Counted from the first letter of the stretch, positions 43,031 through 52,290 are shown. The stretch is DNA of 64,000 nucleotides from Amycolatopsis eburnea (GCF_003937945.1 NZ_RSEC01000048.1:62001-126000), one strand, 5' to 3'. Program-made: numbers and translations. Notes: generated by a model not told the origin, from the sequence alone.

Positions 43031-45322
43031 TCAGACGGTAGCCGACGTCCTCTGTAGCCAGCCAGCGCTCGTGGCCTCCATGGAGGCTAGCCGAGCACGG
43101 ACCTCCGATGCCCGCCCGTCACGGATGGCCTCGAGGACTTCCAGGCTCCGGAGGTACGCCTCTCGCGCCTGCTCGACCTCGCCGAGTTCGCGGAGAACAT
43201 CGGCGCGCGAGGTCAGCGTCTCGGCGGCGCCCCAGCGTTGCCAGCTCCGGCCGCGCACGGCCAGCGCGTCGTCGAAGTGCTTCAGCGCCATCCGGTGGTG
43301 GCCATGCCGAGCGAGCAGGGTGCCGATCCGTTGATGGGCCATGCCGAGAACGGCTTTCGACGTGAACATCTGCGCGCGGTTCAGCGCGTCGAGGGCGTAC
43401 CCCATCGCCCTGTCCGGCTCGCCTGCCAAATCGCAGACCTCGGCCAAGGCAGCCCGGTTCACCGCGACTCCGATCTTGACGCCCGAAGCTGCGAACAGGC
43501 GGTCCGCGAGTTCGTGCAGTTGCCGCGCGTCTGCGACCCGGCCGGAGGCGGTGTACGCCAGTCCGAGCCCGTACGCGGTCCAGGCTCGGGATCGATCGTC
43601 ACCGAGCTGTTCATGCCGGTGAAGTGCCTCTTCGAGGTGAGCGATGCCGTCGTCGCTACGACCCAGCTCGTGTTCGACCCAGCCGAGAGCTTCCAGGCTC
43701 CGGGCGACGCCGGCGTCGCTGCCGGCCGCCCGTGCCGCGGCAAGTCCGTCATGGGCGGCGACCAGCCAGGCGTTCCAGTTGCGGGTGAGCACGAAGTACG
43801 GGAGGAACGCGGTGGGCAGAAGCCACAAGACGTCCTTGGCCCCGTAGGTCCGGGAGTTTCGCGCCACCTGCAGTGCGGTCGCGACCTCTTGTTCGCACCA
43901 GGCCATGGCCGCGTCGAAGCCGGCAGCCCGAAACGACATCGGTTCGATCTCGGTGACGTTCTGCGGAGTGATGCCGCTGTCCGCCCAGCTGGGGATGAGC
44001 GTGTTGTTCGCCTCCCAGGCCGTCGCGGCGTACCAGCGCAGTGCGCGGTCATGAGCGCGCTCGACCTTGGCAAGCGGTTCTTCGACCAAAGCACGCTGGT
44101 GGGCGTACGCCCGCAGCAGCGAGCTGAGCCGGTAGCGGCAGTCGGGCAGCTGCTCCAGCAGATGCGCTTCGGCGAGCTGGCGAAGTGCGCCACGAGTGCG
44201 CTCGACGTCCAGATCGGCCAGCACCGCGGCGGACTCGACCGTGACGTTGTTTGCCGGGCCGACGCCGAGGTAGCGGAACACCCGCCGCACCATCGGTGGC
44301 AAGGCCAGGTACGAGACGTCGACGACGCCGTGGATGTTCACCGCCGGGTCGCTGGACGTAAACAGGTCAAGGCGCGTCTTTTCGGAGTCGAGACGCTCAG
44401 CCAGGCCGGTCAGCGACGTGTCACGGTGGCGCTGGAGGTGCTCGGCCGCGATGAGAACCGTCATCGGCAAGCAGCCGCAGCGGTCGACCACGAGCTCGGC
44501 GGCCGTCGCATCTGCTCGCACGCGTGCCTCTCCGACACGATGGCCGAGCAGGCTGATCGCTTCCTCGGGCGCGAGCGGCGGGAGGTCGATGACCGTACCG
44601 CCGGTGCGCGCCACCAGGCCGGACTGGCGTTCACGGCTGGTCACCAGCACGACGCTGCCCGCGCCGGGGAGCAGCCATTCCGCCTGCCCGTAGTCGGCCA
44701 CGTTGTCGAGGATCACGATCGCGGGCCGGTCGGCAAGCAGCGACCGATAGCGCGCGATCCTGGCCTGCAGGGTGGCGGTACCGAGTTCAGCGGAGTTGAC
44801 GCCGAGAGCCAGGAGGAATCCGTCCAGGACTTCGGCTGGGTCGGCCGGTGCGCCGGGCGCGAGGCCCCGAAGGTCCGCGAACAGGCATCCGCCGGGAAAG
44901 CGGGCCTGCACACGGCCCGCCCAATGCACGGCGAGGGCGGTCTTGCCGGTCCAGAACCCGCCTTCGATCACGATGGTGACCGTCGCACCTGGGCGCCCCT
45001 GCATCACCAGCGCGTGGTCCATCGCCTGCAGCTGCTCGTCGCGGCCGACGAGTTCGGCTGCGGCCGGCGGCAGCTGGAGGGGGCGCACGACCGGACGCGC
45101 GTCGCCACGCTGCTCGGCAGCGATCTTGTCCAGCTCACCATCGGCCGCCAGCGCCGTATCGAGGTCGTGGACGACGGCTTGCAGCAGCGGACGCTGGCCG
45201 TGAAGCAGCTTCGAGAGGTAGCTCGCGCTGTACCCCGCCTTCGCAGCTACCTCGCCGAGGGAAAGCCCGCACTGCCTCCTCTGGCGATGCACCGCTGCCG
45301 CGAAGCTGTCGATCTTCCTCAT
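43031..45322 (-). CDS. HTH / NB-ARC-type NTPase / TPR regulator
   Basis: 763 aa; GGGGAGG just before the ATG. An XRE-type HTH (CGLSLGEVAAKAGYSASYLS then KLLHGQRP) is followed by a STAND-type NTPase with Walker A IEGGFWTGKTALAVHWA and RPAIVILDNVADYGQAEWLL as Walker B. The C-terminal half is TPR-like (GVARSLEALGWVEHELGRSD then GMAHQRIGTLLARHGHHRMA). This architecture is common in actinobacterial pathway regulators. It is divergent from the XRE gene at 45541 and the two share an operator region. Confidence 0.85.
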   Translation of the reverse strand: MRKIDSFAAAVHRQRRQCGLSLGEVAAKAGYSASYLSKLLHGQRPLLQAVVHDLDTALAADGELDKIAAEQRGDARPVVRPLQLPPAAAELVGRDEQLQAMDHALVMQGRPGATVTIVIEGGFWTGKTALAVHWAGRVQARFPGGCLFADLRGLAPGAPADPAEVLDGFLLALGVNSAELGTATLQARIARYRSLLADRPAIVILDNVADYGQAEWLLPGAGSVVLVTSRERQSGLVARTGGTVIDLPPLAPEEAISLLGHRVGEARVRADATAAELVVDRCGCLPMTVLIAAEHLQRHRDTSLTGLAERLDSEKTRLDLFTSSDPAVNIHGVVDVSYLALPPMVRRVFRYLGVGPANNVTVESAAVLADLDVERTRGALRQLAEAHLLEQLPDCRYRLSSLLRAYAHQRALVEEPLAKVERAHDRALRWYAATAWEANNTLIPSWADSGITPQNVTEIEPMSFRAAGFDAAMAWCEQEVATALQVARNSRTYGAKDVLWLLPTAFLPYFVLTRNWNAWLVAAHDGLAAARAAGSDAGVARSLEALGWVEHELGRSDDGIAHLEEALHRHEQLGDDRSRAWTAYGLGLAYTASGRVADARQLHELADRLFAASGVKIGVAVNRAALAEVCDLAGEPDRAMGYALDALNRAQMFTSKAVLGMAHQRIGTLLARHGHHRMALKHFDDALAVRGRSWQRWGAAETLTSRADVLRELGEVEQAREAYLRSLEVLEAIRDGRASEVRARLASMEATSAGWLQRTSATV

Positions 45323-45503
45323 GGCGCCTCCCCGCGCAACAGACGCACCGGTTGGGCGTCTACCTGGGGCGGGGACCCGATCGAGCGACAGCAGTCTCGA
45401 GCGGTTCCCGAAGGCCATGCTGCCCGATATGTTGGAATGATCAACACGGACAGTACGAAAAGCTGGATGCGGAGTCAAATATTCCGGACGTATCGAGATC
45501 AAA

Positions 45504-45521
45504 ATTCCAATAAGTTGGAAT
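45504..45521. promoter_or_regulatory. Palindromic operator overlapping the XRE gene promoter
   Basis: ATTCCAA-TAAG-TTGGAAT is a perfect inverted repeat in the divergent region. A third TTGGAAT half-site is at 45432-45438. TAAGTT (45511-45516) could be the -10 element of the XRE gene, so the site is placed for autorepression. Confidence 0.6.
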
Positions 45522-45540
45522 CTCGATCGAAGGGGGCAAG

Positions 45541-45963
45541 GTGTCCGAGGCCGAAGATCCGGACCTGGACGAGACCGAGCCATTCGGCAGGCTGCTCGAA
45601 CGGCTGATCAACGTCAAGAAGCATCCGAACGGCCGGTCGTACTCGGTAGCCGAGGTGGCCGAAGACGTCGGCATCTCCAAGAGCCAGCTCTACAACCTGA
45701 TCAACGGTGCCAACGAACCAAAGCTCAGGCTCGTACAGGAACTTGCGACCTATTTCGGAGTCGACCTCGAGTACTTCGGCAACAGCCGGCGGGCGCGCAA
45801 ACTCCAAGAGCAGTACGCGCTCCTCGCCAAGCTGTCGGCTCATGGAGTTCGCGACGTCGCGCTTCGAGCTAGCACCCTTTCGCCCGACGCCCTGTCCAAC
45901 GTGCGCGCGTTCATCGACTTCCAGGCCAGCCGGGAAACAACCAGCGATCACACGTCCGAGTGA
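45541..45963 (+). CDS. XRE-family HTH regulator
   Basis: 140 aa from a GTG preceded by AAGGGGG. The HTH spans about 38-75: SVAEVAEDVGISKSQLYNLI then NGANEPKLRLVQELATYFGV. The C-terminal part is a helical tail. It is the first of a set with the ImmA/IrrE peptidase and the MAB_1171c-type protein, an arrangement repeatedly seen in actinobacteria. It probably binds the TTGGAAT palindrome just upstream and is inactivated by the peptidase (inference). Confidence 0.82.
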   Translation: MSEAEDPDLDETEPFGRLLERLINVKKHPNGRSYSVAEVAEDVGISKSQLYNLINGANEPKLRLVQELATYFGVDLEYFGNSRRARKLQEQYALLAKLSAHGVRDVALRASTLSPDALSNVRAFIDFQASRETTSDHTSE

Positions 45964-46123
45964 GTTGCCTCGGAAGGGCCCAAGCACGCAGAGCCGATCT
46001 GCCACCATCGACCACAGTTGATCACCAACGGGCTGGGAGGACCGTCGTGACAGCTTCGCTCTTCAGCGCAGCCACCGCTTGCAGCACGACAAAGTCTCCC
46101 GCCGATGAGAGCGGGGATTGCCG

Positions 46124-46945
46124 ATGCAGGTAGAGCAGCTCGAGGTCGAGTGCGATGGCGCGCTCCTCTACGTCGAATCTCGAGGGCAGGGCACGCCCGT
46201 ATTACTCATCCAGGGTGGCATCGGCGAGGCAGGAGCGACTGAACAGCTCGCAGCCGCGCTGGCCGACCGCTTCTGTGTTGTCTCCTACGACCGGCGTGGT
46301 CTGTCCCGGAGTACCACTTCCGACCCGGGTCCCGTCACGATGCGCCGTCACGCCGCCGATGCCGGCGCCGTGCTGGCGGCGTCCACCTCGGAGCCCGCGC
46401 ACGTCGTCGGTGCCAGCATCGGAGCGCTGATCGGACTCCATCTGGTCGCCTCGGAGCCACATCGCGTGGCGACGCTGGTGGCTCACGAGCCGCCGATGAG
46501 CGCGGTGGTCCTCGACCCCGCACGAGAGACCGCGTTGGACCAGGTCGCAGCGACGGCCCAGGAGGACGTCCGAGCCGCGATCCGCCAGATGGGTTCGCTC
46601 ACGGGCGCGCGCGAGTCGATGGAGGACGGCGCCCGGCCGGCACCGCCGGCAGGTGACGTGATGGCGAACCTCCAGCGATTCTTCGGACACGACTTCCCCG
46701 CTGTCCGGAGTTCCTCCCTGGTCGCCGATGACCTCGCCGACTCCGCGAAGTCGACGAACATCGTTCTCACCGGCGGTGACCTTTCGCGAGGTCAATGGGA
46801 GTACCGCTGCGCCGAGCAACTCGCCGGTGAACTGGGCGTCCCGTTCGCCGAGCTGCCCGGCGGCCACAACGGGTTGGTCAGCCATCCGAAGGCGACCGCG
46901 GCGGCGATCACAAGAATCCTCGACCGAGTTGCGCTCGCGTCGTAG
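46124..46945 (+). CDS. Alpha/beta hydrolase
   Basis: 273 aa; ATG at 46124, with GCGGGG upstream. Oxyanion region VLLIQGGIGEAG, nucleophile elbow AHVVGASIGALIGLHLV (Ser in GASIG), and a C-terminal catalytic histidine in ELPGGHNGLVSHP. A central cap region is Ala/Arg-rich. The family covers esterases, epoxide hydrolases and lactonases; substrate unknown. It lies between the XRE and ImmA genes and seems to be inserted in an otherwise conserved regulator-peptidase pair. Confidence 0.85.
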   Translation: MQVEQLEVECDGALLYVESRGQGTPVLLIQGGIGEAGATEQLAAALADRFCVVSYDRRGLSRSTTSDPGPVTMRRHAADAGAVLAASTSEPAHVVGASIGALIGLHLVASEPHRVATLVAHEPPMSAVVLDPARETALDQVAATAQEDVRAAIRQMGSLTGARESMEDGARPAPPAGDVMANLQRFFGHDFPAVRSSSLVADDLADSAKSTNIVLTGGDLSRGQWEYRCAEQLAGELGVPFAELPGGHNGLVSHPKATAAAITRILDRVALAS

Positions 46946-46991
46946 CCTCCGCGAAGGCACTTGGCGCAACGATCTGCATCTGCGCCGAGGG

Positions 46992-47480
46992 GTGAAGAGG
47001 CTTCTCCGAGATCTGGACGTCGACACGCCGCTCGACGTCCACGACCTGTGCTTGAAGCTGGCCGAGCACCGTGGGCGGCCGATAGAGCTCGTGCCGTATC
47101 CGCTGCCGGTGCCAGGGGCTTTCGGGCTCTGGATTGCCTTCGCTGACGCCGACCGGATCCTTTACCAGCAGCACACCACTACCGCGCACCAGGACCACAT
47201 CATCCTGCATGAGGTCGGGCACATGATCAGTGGCCACAGCACGGAAGGCGGCGCGACCGGCCTTGCCGCCCTGTTCCCCGACATCCCGGCCGAAGTCGTC
47301 AGGGATGCCCTGCGTCGCGACGGCTACAGCCTCGTCGCGGAACGCGAGGCCGAGATGGTGGCCACGGTCATCAAGGAATGGGCGACCTTGCTGGAAGCCC
47401 TGAAGTTCTCGCCTGTCCAGACGAGCAAGGCCGGCCGACGACTGCACGGGGCCTTCGACGACCACCAGGGCTGGCTGTGA
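46992..47480 (+). CDS. ImmA/IrrE-type metallopeptidase
   Basis: 162 aa from GTG at 46992. The zinc-binding motif is HIILHEVGHMISGHSTEGG (HExxH), and EREAEMVATVIKEWA supplies the third acidic ligand region. The N-terminal PFDVxxL-type segment (TPLDVHDLCLKLAEHRGRPI) is typical. ImmA/IrrE proteases cleave or release XRE-type repressors; the natural partner is the regulator at 45541. It is coupled by TGATG to the membrane-protein gene. Confidence 0.82.
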   Translation: MKRLLRDLDVDTPLDVHDLCLKLAEHRGRPIELVPYPLPVPGAFGLWIAFADADRILYQQHTTTAHQDHIILHEVGHMISGHSTEGGATGLAALFPDIPAEVVRDALRRDGYSLVAEREAEMVATVIKEWATLLEALKFSPVQTSKAGRRLHGAFDDHQGWL

Positions 47481-48586
47481 TGAGCCTGCCCAACCTCGCG
47501 ATGTGGGGTGCGGCCGCGGGGGCCTCCGGATGGAAGATCTCCCAGCTGATCCGCGTTCCGGTCGACCGCGGCCTTCGGGTGATCACCGCATGCACCTTTC
47601 TCGTCTTCCTCGCGTTGACCGCGCAGCTCGCGGCAGATCCCAGCTCCGCGCTGTCGGCAGCCTCGCGTCAGCTGCCGAAGCTGTTCCAGAACGTCGTGCT
47701 GACGTTCTTCTTCGCCCTGCTGATCGTCTTGCTGGAGTCCATAGTGGATTCTCGTGGCGGTGCGTCGCAGGGCACGATCGAGATTGCGATCGCGTTGGTC
47801 GCCAGCTGCGGCCTGGCAGCCACCTTCTTCCTCGCCGACAAGAGCTCCGGCAGCTTCAGCTACGAGGCAGCTGGTTCGACGACGATGCAACTTCTCTTCT
47901 ACCTGATCGGCAACGCATACATGGCCTACGCTACGGCGCGCGGCGCCGCACTGACCTGGCGAGCTGGAGACCAAGGTCAGTCACGGGTGCGGCTCAGTTT
48001 GCGCGTCGCGGGCGCGGGCCTTGTCATCTGCTGCCTGGGAACGCATCTACCTCGGATCGCTTCGACCACCGGCCGACTGGTGTTTCGGCGGGACATAGTT
48101 CCTGGGACTGGCTTCTGGACTACTCCCTTCCTGGCTCTGGGCATCTCCATCTTCTTCTTCGGGGTCGCATACCCCGGTGTTCGCGCCGGGATCGTGAAGC
48201 TTCGATTGTGGTTCTTGGATCGCAAGCACTACCGCCAGCTGAGGCCGTTGTGGGCTGCGTTGCGCGAGGCCTTTCCGGACATCACGTTGCTGCCGACGAC
48301 ATCGCAAGCGCGCGAAGCGTTCCGCGTGCGCCACATGCGGTTGCACTTCTACCGGCGAGCCATCGAATGCAGGGATGGCTTGGTCTGCTTGAGCCCCTAT
48401 CTCGAACCGGACGGGGCCGCTAACGGCGCTTCGACGTTGTCCGCGGAACGGCTACGTGAGGGCCTTCTTCGAAGCACCGATGGCGAGCTGCGGGCTGGCG
48501 TACACGTCGTTGCTCTTCCGGCGGATCCTGGCATGGACGCAGACCTGAAGGAACTCCTCGCGCTTTCGCAGGGCCTGCGCGAGTGA
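47480..48586 (+). CDS. MAB_1171c-type putative transporter/membrane protein
   Basis: 368 aa; ATG overlaps the previous stop (TGATG). At least seven membrane segments are visible, for example VITACTFLVFLALTAQLAAD, VVLTFFFALLIVLLESIVD, IAIALVASCGLAATFFLAD and FLALGISIFFFGVAYPG. A cytoplasmic C-terminal domain (RQLRPLWAALREAFPDITLL then HFYRRAIECRDGLVCLSPYL) follows. This topology matches the MAB_1171c family that travels with XRE and ImmA genes. Substrate unknown; a signalling or sensing role has equal support. Confidence 0.82.
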   Translation: MSLPNLAMWGAAAGASGWKISQLIRVPVDRGLRVITACTFLVFLALTAQLAADPSSALSAASRQLPKLFQNVVLTFFFALLIVLLESIVDSRGGASQGTIEIAIALVASCGLAATFFLADKSSGSFSYEAAGSTTMQLLFYLIGNAYMAYATARGAALTWRAGDQGQSRVRLSLRVAGAGLVICCLGTHLPRIASTTGRLVFRRDIVPGTGFWTTPFLALGISIFFFGVAYPGVRAGIVKLRLWFLDRKHYRQLRPLWAALREAFPDITLLPTTSQAREAFRVRHMRLHFYRRAIECRDGLVCLSPYLEPDGAANGASTLSAERLREGLLRSTDGELRAGVHVVALPADPGMDADLKELLALSQGLRE

Positions 48587-48701
48587 CACCGACGACCAAG
48601 CGAAAGACTTCGCGCTGATCTCCCTACGGGCGGGCGCACTGAGGGTGATCCTCGTCCGACAGCGCGCGCGCCCCGCGGACGACGTCGTAGCATCTCGTGA
48701 C

Positions 48702-49259
48702 GTGGCCATCGAACCCCATGGGCAAGAGCAGACGCGCTGGAAGATCCACGGCGAGCGGGTCGTCGACGACACCCGCCGTCTGCGGTTGAGCATCGCCTCA
48801 GTCGAGTTACCCGACGGCGTGAAGTTCGAGCAGTACGTGCTCCGCCTGCCTAAGGCCGCGATAATGGCGGTCCTTGACGACCAAGACCGCGTCCTCATGA
48901 TGTGGCGGCACCGGTTCATCATCGACCGGTGGGTCTGGGAACTCCCCGGCGGCTACGTCGACCCTGGTGAGGACGCCGCGGCGACTGCTGTCCGCGAGGT
49001 CGAGGAGGAGACCGGCTGGCGGCCGTTGAACGTCGAGCCGCTGGGGTCGATGCAGCCCACCGTCGGGAGCGCCGACGCCGAGAACCTCCTCTTCGTGGCG
49101 CGCGGAGCGGAGTACGTCGGTGAGCCCGAAGACATCAACGAGGCTGAGCGGGTCGCCTGGATACCGCTCGACACGGTCCGTGAGCGCATCACCAAGGGTG
49201 AGATCGTCGGCGCGGCTTCGCAGGTTGCGCTGCTTCACGTCCTCGCGTTCTACCGCTGA
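48702..49259 (+). CDS. NUDIX hydrolase (ADP-ribose pyrophosphatase-like)
   Basis: 185 aa from GTG at 48702; no Shine-Dalgarno is visible, so a leaderless message is possible. The Nudix box is GGYVDPGEDAAATAVREVEE followed by ETGW, matching the consensus GX5EX7REUXEEXGU. The N-terminal WKIHGERVVDDTRRLRLSIA segment is common in ADP-ribose pyrophosphatase-like members. It ends convergently with the TPR regulator, overlapping by ten bases. Confidence 0.85.
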   Translation: MAIEPHGQEQTRWKIHGERVVDDTRRLRLSIASVELPDGVKFEQYVLRLPKAAIMAVLDDQDRVLMMWRHRFIIDRWVWELPGGYVDPGEDAAATAVREVEEETGWRPLNVEPLGSMQPTVGSADAENLLFVARGAEYVGEPEDINEAERVAWIPLDTVRERITKGEIVGAASQVALLHVLAFYR

Positions 49260-50698
49260 ACCGGGGTGGGCACGCCGGCGGCGTCCATCTGCGCGTAGAG
49301 CGCGCGCACCCGCCGATCGCCGCGGTAGGGGCTGAGCCGACGGCCGACGTCGGCGAGGTAGGCACCGCCTCGGATCGATCGGACCTGCTCGCTCATGCGC
49401 ACCGCGGCGGTGGCCTCCACGCACGCTTCGTCGACGCGCCCTTGGTCGGCCAGCGTCGACGCGAGCAGCGCGGTGTTGAACAGCCTTCCCCGCTCGTATC
49501 CGTCGTCCATCCCGAGCGCCCGGCGAGCGAACTGCTCGGCTTCGGCGGCGGAACCGAGGTCGCGGAATACGTGAGCGAACTTCGCCGACAGATACGCGCT
49601 GTCGAAGTAGTTGAGCCACGCCGGCCCCGATCCGGGTGAGAAGCGTTCGAAGGCGCGCTCGGCTTCGCTCAGGGCCGCGAAGCAAGCCGAGGGGTTCGCC
49701 TGCAGCGCGTGGCCATGCGCTTCGAGCACGGCGGCCTCCGCCTGCAATGCTGCCAGACCCGACCTCTTCGACGTACGCCGTGCGGCGAGCGCCATGTCGA
49801 CGGCAACCTCGGGGGCACCGTTGAATGCGGCGTGATGGCTCATGGCTGCCAGCATCTCGGCTTCGAGCGCATCGTCACCCGCGTCCTGGGACAGTTTCAA
49901 CGCATCGCGGAGGCGCCGTTGCCCCTCCGTAGCGTTGCCGACGTCGAACGCGATCCAGCCGGCAACCTGGTGCAACTCGGCGGCCGCGCCAAGCAGCTCT
50001 TCTCGTGCCGCGGCTTTTCGGGTCGTGTCCTTCAGCATCGGCGCGACAGTCGATGTCAGGTAGTTCGTGATCGTCGTCGTCGCGCGGCTGTGTCCGCCTC
50101 CGAAGCGGTTGTCCAGGCGCCGGAACGTTGCTGTCATGTCGCGCACGATCTCGACGTCCGTACTGCGTGGCTTCGGCGGGCTTGCCGCGACGGCCGGCCC
50201 GGCGCCGAGCAGTGATGCGCCGATGGCCGTGGCACCGACACCTGCGGTCCTGAAGAACTGTCGCCTTTGCACGCGGCCGACGCTACTGTCGTCGCCTGAG
50301 CCCGCCAACTCGTTGACAGTATGAGAAACGCTGAACCACAGCAGTGCTGGAGGGACTTGCAGAGCCTTCGCCCAGCGTTCGAGGTTCACCAGGTTGCTCG
50401 GAGGGCGGGCGTCCGGCGCTTCCAGTCGGCTGACTTGCGCCTGCGTCAGGCCAAGCCAGCGGCCGAGCGCAGCCTGCGACACGTGCGGGTTGGATTCTTT
50501 ACGGTAGGCGGCAAAGAGCCTGCCGAAATGGCGGTCCTTCAGCGCCGCGCGGATGCTGTCGGCGGCCCAGAAGGTGTCCGGCTGGGGTGGCGCCTCGTGC
50601 GCGATCAACAGGCGGATGCATGGTCCGCAGTGGTTGCTCACGCGATCACGAGCCAGGCGCGCACCGCATTTCTCGCACCTTCTCGTCGGCGTCTGCAC
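49250..50698 (-). CDS. XRE-type HTH regulator with zinc ribbon and TPR-like repeats
   Basis: 482 aa from GTG with GGGAG six bases upstream. An N-terminal zinc ribbon (RCEKCGARLARDRVSNHCGP then C) precedes the HTH (SQAALGRWLGLTQAQVSRLE). A Tat-like/hydrophobic segment (QRRQFFRTAGVGATAIGASL) follows, and then a long helical TPR-like region (AAMSHHAAFNGAPEVAVDMA, then ALSEAERAFERFSPG). This is a common actinobacterial regulator type. It is divergent from the small gene at 50871, and its promoter region contains a 12-base inverted repeat. Confidence 0.82.
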   Translation of the reverse strand: MQTPTRRCEKCGARLARDRVSNHCGPCIRLLIAHEAPPQPDTFWAADSIRAALKDRHFGRLFAAYRKESNPHVSQAALGRWLGLTQAQVSRLEAPDARPPSNLVNLERWAKALQVPPALLWFSVSHTVNELAGSGDDSSVGRVQRRQFFRTAGVGATAIGASLLGAGPAVAASPPKPRSTDVEIVRDMTATFRRLDNRFGGGHSRATTTITNYLTSTVAPMLKDTTRKAAAREELLGAAAELHQVAGWIAFDVGNATEGQRRLRDALKLSQDAGDDALEAEMLAAMSHHAAFNGAPEVAVDMALAARRTSKRSGLAALQAEAAVLEAHGHALQANPSACFAALSEAERAFERFSPGSGPAWLNYFDSAYLSAKFAHVFRDLGSAAEAEQFARRALGMDDGYERGRLFNTALLASTLADQGRVDEACVEATAAVRMSEQVRSIRGGAYLADVGRRLSPYRGDRRVRALYAQMDAAGVPTPVQR

Positions 50699-50757
50699 GT
50701 CGGTCTCCCTCCTCCCACCACCTGACACGCAGTGTATTCGATCGCACACAACATGGC

Positions 50758-50792
50758 GCCGGATTCCATCCTCCTGATGTATGGAATCCGGC
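50758..50792. promoter_or_regulatory. Inverted repeat in divergent promoter region
   Basis: GCCGGATTCCAT / ATGGAATCCGGC is a perfect 12-base inverted repeat with an 11-base spacer, 60 bases upstream of the TPR regulator start. Its TTCCA/TGGAA core resembles the operator at 45504. It could be a regulator site or a hairpin. Confidence 0.45.
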
Positions 50793-50870
50793 ACCACGCG
50801 ACTTCTACCTGCTAAAACTCATACGCCGACGTCGTTTGCGGCCGCAACCTTCCGCTGCACGCTGACACCC

Positions 50871-51149
50871 ATGCAAGCGACAGCGGTAGTACTTCGTGAC
50901 AACAAGATGCCCGACGGCCCAGGCGCTTCGCCCGGGCGCCAGGTTGCCCCTTCGGGTTGGAGTTGGTTGCCCGCGGTGTCCCAACCGGATGGCGCCGGTT
51001 CCTTGGAAGCCGCTTTCCAGCAGCTCGGTCGACCGCGCAAACCCGGCGAGCAGCTGACCGAAACGGACCATCAAGCGGCCACGCTGGTGCTGGACGTCTT
51101 CTGGCCGAAGTTCGGCACACCGCGCCCCCTGCCCGCGCGCTGGCGATAA
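50871..51149 (+). CDS. Small hypothetical protein
   Basis: 92 aa if the ATG at 50871 is used; no clear ribosome-binding site is present and other starts exist (50911). The sequence has a Pro/Gly-rich N-terminal half (KMPDGPGASPGRQVAPSGWS) and a C-terminal helix followed by a Trp/Pro segment (QAATLVLDVFWPKFGTP then RPLPARW). It is not a recognisable DUF397 protein even though it precedes a DUF5753-type regulator. Coding status is uncertain. Confidence 0.4.
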   Translation: MQATAVVLRDNKMPDGPGASPGRQVAPSGWSWLPAVSQPDGAGSLEAAFQQLGRPRKPGEQLTETDHQAATLVLDVFWPKFGTPRPLPARWR

Positions 51150-51205
51150 CGAGCCGACGCTCCCGCACGCAACTGGCAGAACGACCACCACCAGAGAGAT
51201 CGATC

Positions 51206-52033
51206 ATGTCATTGCCATCCATCCGCCGGCCTGCTGTGTTGCTCGTCAGCTCCGGCCTTCGCGAGGCACGTGAACGGCGAAAGATCGGGTTGCGCCATCT
51301 CGCCTATAGGCTCAGAATGTCGCCGGCGCGCTTGTCCGGTTTGGAGCTCGGCAAACGCATCGCGCACCCTTCCGACGTCTCCCACATCCTCGGCTTCCTC
51401 GGGATCAGCGGCGTCGAGTACGAGAAGTTCATGGAGTCGGCCAAGCACGTCTACGACGACAACCTCGTCGCGACCGATGATATGCGGTCCTTCAGTCTGA
51501 TGTGGACGTACGAGCAAATGTCCGACCGGATCGTGGAATGGTCTCCTTTCTGCCTTCCTGATCTCCTGCGACTTCCGCAACACTTTGATCGTGAACCCGG
51601 CACCGACGAAGAGCCTGCCTGTCCCGAACTCGGACCACTTGAACGAACCGTTCGCCGGGAAGCGGTACTTGACGGCTCTCGCCACTACCTATTCCTCATC
51701 GGCGAGGACGCCTTACGTTCTGCAGGCAACGAACCTGACGCAGACGCACAGATCCGAAGCCTTCGAAGCGTCGCGAGTCTGCACCACGTCACCGTCCGGA
51801 TCGTCCCGACGACAGCGAACAATCCGAGCCCGGCGCACGCTTTCACTCTCTTCGAGGACCGACGCACTCCGATGGCGGTTGCGTTCAAGAACGTCCATTG
51901 CACCGCGTACCTCACCGACAGGGCACTGCTCGACAGGTACTCCGGTACCGCAAAATCCCTTCAGCGTCAGGCACTCAGGAATGCAGCCGCAGCCGACACG
52001 CTGGCCGACTTCACGTGGGGCCGAGCGTTATGA
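51206..52033 (+). CDS. XRE-family regulator with DUF5753 domain
   Basis: 275 aa; ATG at 51206 after AGAGAG. N-terminal HTH LREARERRKIGLRHLAYRLR then MSPARLSGLELGKRIAHPSD, followed by the DUF5753 domain: ERTVRREAVLDGSRHYLFLI and HHVTVRIVPTTANNPSPAHA. The domain normally has the sequence order Q(T)PxYAR...; here the segment WSPFCLPDLLRLPQHFDREP takes this place. It ends in an ATGA overlap with the next gene and so probably controls, and is co-transcribed with, the radical SAM cluster. Confidence 0.85.
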   Translation: MSLPSIRRPAVLLVSSGLREARERRKIGLRHLAYRLRMSPARLSGLELGKRIAHPSDVSHILGFLGISGVEYEKFMESAKHVYDDNLVATDDMRSFSLMWTYEQMSDRIVEWSPFCLPDLLRLPQHFDREPGTDEEPACPELGPLERTVRREAVLDGSRHYLFLIGEDALRSAGNEPDADAQIRSLRSVASLHHVTVRIVPTTANNPSPAHAFTLFEDRRTPMAVAFKNVHCTAYLTDRALLDRYSGTAKSLQRQALRNAAAADTLADFTWGRAL

Positions 52034-52290
52034 CAGCCGCGGTGATCTACATCGATCCCCTCATGATCCACCCGGTCGTAGATGGCGTGTGGCACCACGC
52101 ACGCCTTGATGGCATCCCCGACCCGGGCGAGGAGGTCACGATGCTTTGCGGTGTCACGGGAGTAGCAGCGTTCTTGCCGCTGAGCCAACGGCGGCACCGC
52201 ACGATTCCTCGCCAGTGCGAGCGCTGCGACGCGATCATCCGGCACCAGCGCGGCATACCGCTGCGACAGAACCGAATTGGGCGTAACTGA
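52030..52290 (+). CDS. Small Cys-containing protein
   Basis: 86 aa; ATG overlaps the XRE stop by four bases. A beta-rich N-terminal part (VIYIDPLMIHPVVDGVWHHA) is followed by LCGVTG and QCERCDAIIRHQRG. These three cysteines plus histidines could form a zinc site. It could be a DNA-binding accessory or (less likely) a peptide substrate of the radical SAM enzyme. The next gene begins 46 bases later. Confidence 0.65.
   Translation: MTAAVIYIDPLMIHPVVDGVWHHARLDGIPDPGEEVTMLCGVTGVAAFLPLSQRRHRTIPRQCERCDAIIRHQRGIPLRQNRIGRN

Noticed and set aside
43238..45607. 789-codon plus-strand frame antisense to the HTH-NTPase-TPR gene
   Set aside because: Shadow of a gene with clear HTH, Walker and TPR features.
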